From contig DAIDAH010000077.1 of assembly GCA_027310735.1 (NCBI GenBank), positions 1 through 11,076 of the forward strand: a stretch of DNA of 11,076 nt, written 5' to 3'. The notes under the pieces are model-generated. The model did not search any database. It saw only the letters and a program-made list of their open reading frames with translations, and was not told the origin of the DNA. Numbering within the stretch: position 1 is the first letter of the stretch; each line of letters begins with the position of its first letter. This document shows, piece by piece, positions 7,145 to 11,076 of this stretch. Source of the DNA: Methylotenera sp. Its GTDB lineage: Bacteria; Pseudomonadota; Gammaproteobacteria; Burkholderiales; Methylophilaceae. Both the position numbers and the translations under genes were made by a program.

Positions 7145-7240
7145 TCATACGCTTACCTTAAATGTCGGTGTATAAGGGCTTGCACGTGTTTTAACCACGG
7201 AAGCAAAGTCTATTTGAATAATGTGATTGTATTTGGGCAT
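7145..7240 (-). CDS. Candidate small ORF, 31 codons, unknown
   Basis: An open frame of 31 codons starting MPKYNHIIQID and ending TFKVSV, preceded by an excellent Shine-Dalgarno sequence (AAAGGAG, then ACTT and ATG). The product would be slightly basic, without cysteine, membrane segment or signal peptide, and I recognise no family. Its TGA overlaps a second ATG (7148-7146) that opens a 23-codon frame ending at 7077 (start MIYREYAIIS, a lysine-rich middle, end NVKVS). The two could be tandem small proteins, a leader, or the remains of a longer frameshifted gene. Evidence is limited to the ribosome binding site and the overlap; chance occurrence is realistic. Confidence 0.28.
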   Translation of the reverse strand: MPKYNHIIQIDFASVVKTRASPYTPTFKVSV

Positions 7241-7264
7241 AAGTCTCCTTTGATGTACCTTGAT

Positions 7265-7294
7265 TTATTTGATGCTTACAATCTCGTCAAATAA
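7265..7294. repeat. Inverted repeat between the small ORF and the MgtC/DUF4010 gene
   Basis: TTATTTGATG (7265-7274) and CGTCAAATAA (7285-7294) form a 10-bp stem with one T-G wobble around a 10-base loop; the outer eight pairs are perfect. It sits 25 bp upstream of the minus-strand small ORF start and 74 bp before the plus-strand gene. It could be an operator or an RNA hairpin; no T tract follows, so a terminator is unlikely. Confidence 0.45.
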
Positions 7295-7368
7295 CATTGC
7301 TAATACACATTTAAATCAGAAAAAGTAATATATTGTTTTATTTCATCAAGGGTATATAGAGACGCACA

Positions 7369-8625
7369 ATGAACTATTTAGAATGGATGTCTCCTGAGTG
7401 GGCACACGTACTTTTTGTATTATTTTTGTCCTTTCTTATCGGGCTGGAGAGAGAGGAGCGTAAAGGTAAAGATGACCGCTATTCATTTGGGGGTGTACGT
7501 ACTTTCCCACTCATTGGTCTGATTGGATACTCCATGGGACTTCTATCTGGTGGAGAGCTCTTGCCACAGGCGATAGGTTTTGCCGTGATAGCTGGATTTT
7601 TAATGATTTCCTACTGGCATAAATTGTCTTCTTATACGCATGCTGGCGTCACCTCTGAAATGTCTGGTCTTACGACCTATTTAGTGGGGACTTTCGTTTA
7701 CCACGAGATGTTTTGGATTGCTACCGCACTGACAGTTTCCAGTCTTTTGCTGCTTGAACTTAAGGAGGCGTTGGAAAGTTTAGCAAGGCGTATTGAAGGT
7801 GAAGACATTCTTACTTTTACCAAGTTTTTGCTTTTGACTTCAGTGATTCTGCCTTTGTTACCAAACACACCGTTAACCCAGTTCGAAATCAACCCTTTCA
7901 AAACTTGGCTTGTCGTTGTCGCGGTAAGTGCTGTTTCATATGGCAGTTACGTTATTCAGAGTCTGACCAAAGGTCAGGGTGGGCTCATTCTAACGGCAAT
8001 TCTGGGTGGTACCTATTCCTCTACGGTCACTACTGTGGCGCTTGCCAGAATGGCTAAGACTGAAGATCATCCACACTTATTCTCAGGTGCTATTCTGATT
8101 GCTTCTGGCATGATGTATTTGCGGCTGATTGTACTATTGGCGCTGTTTAATCGTGCATTGATGAATCGGCTTGCGCTACCTTTTTTCATACTGGCTATGA
8201 TTGCGATAGGTGTTGGCTGGTTTTGGTCCAGACGATCTGATATCAGCCCATTAGAGGTGAATAAGGATTCTAAACCCAAGAATCCACTTGAAATAAGTGC
8301 GGCGGTTTTCTTTGCCTTACTTTTTGTGGGTATGCTGGTTGCGACCCATTTGACCATTCATTATCTGGGTAATTCTGGTGTCTATACACTTGCCAGTATT
8401 ATGGGGGTGACTGATGTAGATCCTTTTATCTTGGGGTTAACGCAAGCGACACCTTTATCAACACCATTAAATGTTGCGGCATACAGCATTATGATTGCTG
8501 CCTCAAGTAACAATGCTGTTAAAGGTATTTATGCTTTTGCCTTGTCTACCCGTCAAACTGGTATAGAGAGTTTGCGCTTTTTACTGGCACTGGCTGCGCT
8601 TGGATTAGTGCCTTTGTTTTGGTAA
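7369..8625 (+). CDS. MgtC/SapB family membrane protein with DUF4010 domain
   Basis: 418-residue polytopic inner-membrane protein with roughly twelve hydrophobic segments. The N-terminal part has the MgtC/SapB signature: LSFLIGLEREERKGK (20-34), then GGVRTFPLIGLIG (41-53). From about residue 180 to 395 it matches the DUF4010 type, with GGLILTAILGGTYSSTVTTVALA (204-226) and GVYTLASIMGVTDVDPFILG (337-356). The MgtC family is linked to magnesium limitation and virulence in pathogens, but the long MgtC-DUF4010 proteins have no settled function; small-molecule or ion transport is only a guess. A charged loop (287-308) separates the last two membrane blocks. Its ribosome binding site is weak (GAGA, nine bases upstream). 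No partner gene adjoins it: the ars operon has its own promoter 160 bp downstream. Confidence 0.87.
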   Translation: MNYLEWMSPEWAHVLFVLFLSFLIGLEREERKGKDDRYSFGGVRTFPLIGLIGYSMGLLSGGELLPQAIGFAVIAGFLMISYWHKLSSYTHAGVTSEMSGLTTYLVGTFVYHEMFWIATALTVSSLLLLELKEALESLARRIEGEDILTFTKFLLLTSVILPLLPNTPLTQFEINPFKTWLVVVAVSAVSYGSYVIQSLTKGQGGLILTAILGGTYSSTVTTVALARMAKTEDHPHLFSGAILIASGMMYLRLIVLLALFNRALMNRLALPFFILAMIAIGVGWFWSRRSDISPLEVNKDSKPKNPLEISAAVFFALLFVGMLVATHLTIHYLGNSGVYTLASIMGVTDVDPFILGLTQATPLSTPLNVAAYSIMIAASSNNAVKGIYAFALSTRQTGIESLRFLLALAALGLVPLFW

Positions 8626-8739
8626 TGATTTTTTTGGTAGAGGTGTCCATTTGTCCTAAAGCCATCGTATTAATCATGAATATTGGCTAATTTGACGGCT
8701 TGGTAATCTTCGAGTTTTTTTAATTCCTGTTAATTTCTA

Positions 8740-8769
8740 CTGAATATAAATCTGCTGAATATAAAAATG
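8740..8769 (+). repeat. Short AT-rich direct repeat upstream of arsR
   Basis: CTGAATATAAA occurs at 8740-8750 and again at 8755-8765, a 15-bp period (CTGAATATAAATCTG then CTGAATATAAAAATG). It is 20-50 bp upstream of the arsR -35 box. It may be a slippage product; no function is evident. Confidence 0.6.
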
Positions 8770-8787
8770 AATTTTTAATTCTTTTTA

Positions 8788-8816
8788 TTGACAATATTTC
8801 TATATTTATGGAAATA
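8788..8816 (+). promoter_or_regulatory. ars operon promoter
   Basis: A consensus -35 box TTGACA (8788-8793) is followed after 17 bp by the poor -10 GAAATA (8811-8816); the better-looking TATAGA (8815-8820) is 21 bp away. With either, transcription would begin within a few bases of the arsR ATG at 8826. The spacer and -10 lie wholly within the ArsR palindrome, so ArsR binding would block polymerase directly. Confidence 0.65.
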
Positions 8817-8825
8817 TAGAAATAT
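8794..8825. promoter_or_regulatory. ArsR operator: perfect 14-bp inverted repeat
   Basis: ATATTTCTATATTT (8794-8807) and its exact reverse complement AAATATAGAAATAT (8812-8825) flank the spacer ATGG. The repeat begins on the base after the -35 box and ends on the base before the arsR start codon. Symmetry, AT-richness and position fit a dimeric winged-helix ArsR autorepressor site. The symmetry is directly visible; binding by this ArsR is inferred. Confidence 0.82.
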
Positions 8826-9185
8826 ATGGAAAATAAATTAGCAGTTCAACTACTTTCATCTATAGCTCAGGAGGCGCGTCTGGATATTTTCAGGTTGCTA
8901 GTTCAGGCTGGGTCTGAAGGACTAGCCGCAGGCGCTATCGGTGAAACACTTAAAATCCCACTCAGTACATTGTCATTTCATCTGAAAGGGCTGAGTGTTG
9001 CCGGGCTAATTAATGCACGGCAGGTGAGCCGTTTTATTTACTACTCAGCCAATTATGAAGCGATGAACGGCTTACTGGTCTATCTTACTGAAAACTGTTG
9101 CGCTGGTCAGCAAGCATGCTGTCCGGACTTAAGTTGCAATGCGACTGACAATGAAATTAAATCATGCAAGGAAATTAAATCATGA
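8826..9185 (+). CDS. arsR: ArsR family arsenite-responsive transcriptional repressor
   Basis: 119-residue winged-helix repressor. Residues 1-75 hold the ArsR fold: ALAQEARLDIF-type helix (here SSIAQEARLDIFRLL, 11-25), recognition helix IPLSTLSFHLKGL (44-56) and wing RQVSRFIYY (65-73). The C-terminus is cysteine-rich: Cys91, Cys92, Cys98, Cys99, Cys104, Cys114. The Cys91-Cys92-Cys98 spacing equals that of the Cys95/96/102 As(III) site of Acidithiobacillus ferrooxidans ArsR, unlike the helix-located CVCDLC site of E. coli ArsR. The ATG directly follows the operator palindrome and has no Shine-Dalgarno sequence, yet the conserved N-terminal helix requires this start, so a leaderless message is likely. 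The last residues (EIKSCKEIKS) come from a tandem duplication, and the stop overlaps arsI (ATGA). It should repress the operon until arsenite binds. Confidence 0.95.
   Translation: MENKLAVQLLSSIAQEARLDIFRLLVQAGSEGLAAGAIGETLKIPLSTLSFHLKGLSVAGLINARQVSRFIYYSANYEAMNGLLVYLTENCCAGQQACCPDLSCNATDNEIKSCKEIKS
9153..9184 (+). repeat. 18-bp-period tandem duplication at the arsR-arsI junction
   Basis: GAAATTAAATCATG occurs at 9153-9166 and exactly again at 9171-9184, 18 bp (six codons) apart. In arsR it encodes EIKS twice; the second copy carries the arsR stop/arsI start overlap. The intervening CAAG contributes an AAGGA ribosome binding site 9 bases before the arsI ATG. Confidence 0.85.
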
Positions 9186-9640
9186 AACGTATGCATCTAC
9201 ATGTATCTGTTGACGACCTCAAAAAGAGCATCACTTTTTACAATACTTTGTTTGGAATTGCACCGACAGTGCAGAAGCCTGATTATGCCAAATGGATGCT
9301 GACTGACCCTTTAGTCAATTTTGCGATTAGTCAGCGTGGTGCCAAGGTGGGCTTGGATCATGTGGGTATTCAAGTCGATAACGATGAAGAGTTGGCTGAA
9401 ATTAAATCAAGGTTGGATGCTGCAGATATGAGCGTATTGACTCAAGAAGCTACTACTTGCTGCTATGCCAAGTCTGATAAGCATTGGGTGCAAGACCCAT
9501 CGGGCATCGCATGGGAAACTTACCATACGCTAGATAGTGCACCAACTTTTAATGATGAGTCACAGCAAAGTGACTCAGCCTGTTGTGCACCAACGGCTCA
9601 GCAAGTGCAATTTATTTCACGCTCAAAAATAAAAGCCTAA
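9182..9640 (+). CDS. arsI: ArsI/CadI family VOC dioxygenase (predicted C-As lyase)
   Basis: 152-residue vicinal-oxygen-chelate (glyoxalase-fold) protein of the ArsI/CadI type. ArsI enzymes are Fe(II)-dependent dioxygenases that cleave the carbon-arsenic bond of trivalent methylarsenite and aromatic arsenicals, releasing arsenite. Expected metal ligands are visible as His5 (MHLHVSV), His60 (LDHVGIQV) and Glu112 (AWETYH). The substrate-binding vicinal pair Cys93-Cys94 is in the TTCCYA motif, which distinguishes ArsI from ordinary glyoxalases. The tail has a further pair, Cys134-Cys135 (SACCAP), as in many CadI-like proteins. The start overlaps the arsR stop, with AAGGA nearby. Lying between arsR and acr3, its arsenite product would be exported by Acr3. 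Specificity for methylarsenite is inferred; cadmium-related annotation (CadI) is a historical name for the same family. Confidence 0.9.
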   Translation: MKRMHLHVSVDDLKKSITFYNTLFGIAPTVQKPDYAKWMLTDPLVNFAISQRGAKVGLDHVGIQVDNDEELAEIKSRLDAADMSVLTQEATTCCYAKSDKHWVQDPSGIAWETYHTLDSAPTFNDESQQSDSACCAPTAQQVQFISRSKIKA

Positions 9641-9647
9641 ATAAACG

Positions 9648-10700
9648 ATGACAATTAATACGATGGTAGCTAAACCAAAAATCGGTACATTTGAACGTAA
9701 TCTTACCTGGTGGGTATTGGCCTGCATTATCACTGGTATAGGCATGGGAAAGCTAAGTCCTGCATTTTTTCAATCCATAGGTAGCATTAAAATTGCTGAA
9801 GTGAATTTAATTGTCGCGGTGCTTATTTGGCTGATGATTATTCCAATGCTGCTAAAAATAGACTTTCATGCCATGGGTGATGTGCTGCAGCATAGTAAAG
9901 GCATAGGCGTGACGCTTTTTATCAATTGGATTGTTAAGCCCTTTTCAATGGCGCTGCTGGCGTGGATATTTATTCGACACTTGTTTGCAAACTATCTGCC
10001 TGTAGACCAAATAGACAGTTACATTGCAGGGTTGATTTTACTAGCCGCAGCGCCTTGTACGGCTATGGTGTTTGTTTGGAGCAACCTGTGTAACGGTGAT
10101 GCTAAGTTTACTTTATCGCAAGTGGCAATTAATGATGCGATTATGCTGTTTGCCTTTGCGCCGCTAGTGGCCTTGCTGCTTGGTTTATCTAGCATTACCG
10201 TGCCTTGGAATACACTGTTTTTATCTGTGTTGTTATTTATCATCGTGCCAGTGGTCATCAGCCAGTTATGGCGCAAGCTATTACTCACAAAAGGTCAAAG
10301 TGCTTTAGATGAAACGCTAAAGCGTTTACATCCAATTTCACTCTCAGCTTTATTGGCAACACTGGTTCTACTGTTTGGTTTTCAAGGGCAACAGATTCTG
10401 GCGCAGCCCATGATTATTGGCTTGTTGGCAGTGCCTATCATTATTCAGGTTTACTTCAACTCCATGCTAGCCTATTGGCTGAACAAAAAACTGAAAGTCG
10501 CGCATTGTGTAGCGGGACCATCTGCCTTGATTGGCGCATCCAATTTCTTTGAATTGGCAGTCGCTACCGCGATTGCTTTATTTGGCTTTAATTCAGGTGC
10601 AGCACTGGCAACAGTGGTTGGCGTGCTGATTGAAGTGCCGGTGATGCTATCCGTTGTGTACATCGTCAACCAAAGCCGCAATTGGTATGAATCAATTTAA
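9648..10700 (+). CDS. acr3: Acr3 arsenite efflux permease
   Basis: 350-residue inner-membrane carrier with about ten transmembrane segments, of the bile acid/arsenite/riboflavin transporter superfamily. It exports As(OH)3. The two residues known to be essential in Alkaliphilus Acr3 are present in their motifs: Cys137 in AAAPCTAMVFVWS and Glu329 in GVLIEVPVML. The conserved block GPSALIGASNFFELAVATAIALFG (290-313) is typical of Acr3, and the protein is unrelated to the ArsB family. The start lies 7 bp after arsI without a clear Shine-Dalgarno sequence; an alternative ATG five codons later (9663) is no better, so the exact start is uncertain and may depend on coupling to arsI. arsC follows after 15 bp. 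Often annotated arsB in databases. Confidence 0.96.
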   Translation: MTINTMVAKPKIGTFERNLTWWVLACIITGIGMGKLSPAFFQSIGSIKIAEVNLIVAVLIWLMIIPMLLKIDFHAMGDVLQHSKGIGVTLFINWIVKPFSMALLAWIFIRHLFANYLPVDQIDSYIAGLILLAAAPCTAMVFVWSNLCNGDAKFTLSQVAINDAIMLFAFAPLVALLLGLSSITVPWNTLFLSVLLFIIVPVVISQLWRKLLLTKGQSALDETLKRLHPISLSALLATLVLLFGFQGQQILAQPMIIGLLAVPIIIQVYFNSMLAYWLNKKLKVAHCVAGPSALIGASNFFELAVATAIALFGFNSGAALATVVGVLIEVPVMLSVVYIVNQSRNWYESI

Positions 10701-10715
10701 CTTTTGAGAGTTACT

Positions 10716-11076
10716 ATGAATATTCTATTTTTATGTACAGGCAATTCATGCCGATCTATTTTAGCTGAAGCCACGTTTAACGCTCTGGCACCTAAAGGCA
10801 TGTTAGCCATGAGTGCAGGGTCTAAGCCCGCTGGTTATGTGCATCCACGTTCAATCGCGTTATTGCAACGTAAAGGAATCGCTACTGATGGATATTTCAG
10901 TAAATCATGGGATAACTTGCCGGTTACACCCGATATCGTGATTACCGTTTGCGGCAATGCTGCTGGTGAAACATGCCCAGCCTATCTAGGCAATGTGATG
11001 CGGGCGCATTGGGGTGTGGATGACCCAGCCAAAGCCACAGGTACTGAAGCTGAGATTGATGCCTCTTTTGAGGCGG
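10716..11076 (+). CDS. arsC: ArsC arsenate reductase, low-molecular-weight phosphatase type (3' end outside window)
   Basis: First 120 codons of an arsenate reductase with the low-molecular-weight tyrosine phosphatase fold. The N-terminal P-loop LCTGNSCRS gives nucleophile Cys7 and Arg13 (CX5R), followed by SAGSKPAG (33-40), VITVCGNAAGETCPAY with Cys79 and Cys87, and HWGVDDPA with the likely general acid Asp103. The enzyme reduces arsenate to arsenite via a cysteine cascade using thioredoxin or glutaredoxin; which donor is used cannot be read from the sequence. The Cys79-Cys87 spacing is one residue longer than S. aureus Cys82-Cys89. GAGAG five bases upstream is the ribosome binding site. Perhaps 40 residues are missing beyond the window. 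It supplies arsenite to Acr3. Confidence 0.95.
   Translation, partial: MNILFLCTGNSCRSILAEATFNALAPKGMLAMSAGSKPAGYVHPRSIALLQRKGIATDGYFSKSWDNLPVTPDIVITVCGNAAGETCPAYLGNVMRAHWGVDDPAKATGTEAEIDASFEA

Larger units (their letters stand above)
6960..7368. other. 409-bp AT-rich divergent intergenic region
   Basis: Lies between the minus-strand HAD gene and the plus-strand MgtC/DUF4010 gene. Apart from the promoter, the small ORF and the inverted repeat listed separately, it contains a 7-bp inverted repeat AAGATAC/GTATCTT (7079-7085 and 7103-7109, 17-base loop) running into five T on the plus strand, although no plus-strand gene precedes it. I see no tRNA, known riboswitch or recognisable gene remnant. 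I could not pick a convincing promoter for the gene at 7369. Confidence 0.5.

Noticed and set aside
7059..7175. 38-codon plus-strand ORF (MVLSYELRYF...) in the intergenic region
   Set aside because: It has no ribosome binding site, no recognisable family, and lies antisense to the better-supported minus-strand small ORFs.
8699..8721. Possible terminator after the MgtC/DUF4010 gene (short stem before seven T)
   Set aside because: The stem is only five pairs including two G-T wobbles, too weak to call beside the T run in AT-rich DNA.

Overview
The window looks like chromosomal DNA of a moderate-GC Gram-negative bacterium, most likely a betaproteobacterium (for example Nitrosomonadales or Methylophilaceae). 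This rests on a proteobacterial-style SufBCDS set combined with SufU, a DUF6494 protein, a proteobacterial ArsR with an Acidithiobacillus-like cysteine site, and modest AT-richness. I cannot name the genus from sequence alone.

Region 1 (1-5169, minus strand) is a compact iron-sulfur cluster assembly operon in transcription order sufB-sufC-sufD-sufS-sufU, with sufU cut by the window edge. Spacings are 12 and 9 bp, then two ATGA overlaps, so the genes are almost certainly co-transcribed and translationally coupled. SufBC2D is the scaffold/ATPase, SufS the cysteine desulfurase and SufU the sulfur-transfer partner. No sufA, sufE or regulator gene is visible. The 291-bp divergent region upstream of sufB holds a good match to an IscR type 1 (Rrf2 family) operator at 5301-5325.

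Region 2 (5461-6959) carries a pterin-4a-carbinolamine dehydratase gene on the plus strand. It faces a minus-strand pair, a HAD-IIA phosphatase followed by a DUF6494 small protein, across a perfect 10-bp hairpin (5874-5901) that probably terminates transcription from one or both sides.

Region 3 (6960-7368) is a 409-bp AT-rich gap. It holds a possible promoter for the HAD gene, a candidate 31-codon minus-strand ORF with a strong ribosome binding site, and two inverted repeats. It is followed by a plus-strand MgtC/SapB-DUF4010 membrane protein gene (7369-8625).

Region 4 (8788-11076, plus strand) is an arsenic resistance operon, arsR-arsI-acr3-arsC, with arsC cut by the window edge. ArsC reduces arsenate to arsenite, Acr3 exports arsenite, and ArsI is a predicted C-As lyase that demethylates trivalent methylarsenicals. 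ArsR has the CC-x5-C arsenite site. Its promoter has a consensus TTGACA followed directly by a perfect 14-bp inverted repeat (4-bp spacer) that ends on the base before the arsR ATG. With no Shine-Dalgarno sequence there, this suggests a leaderless or nearly leaderless, tightly autoregulated message. An 18-bp tandem duplication forms the end of arsR and the overlap with arsI.

I see no mobile element, CRISPR array, tRNA or rRNA. Most of the content belongs to known families. The least explained parts are the regulatory sites, the 6960-7368 gap and the DUF6494 gene.
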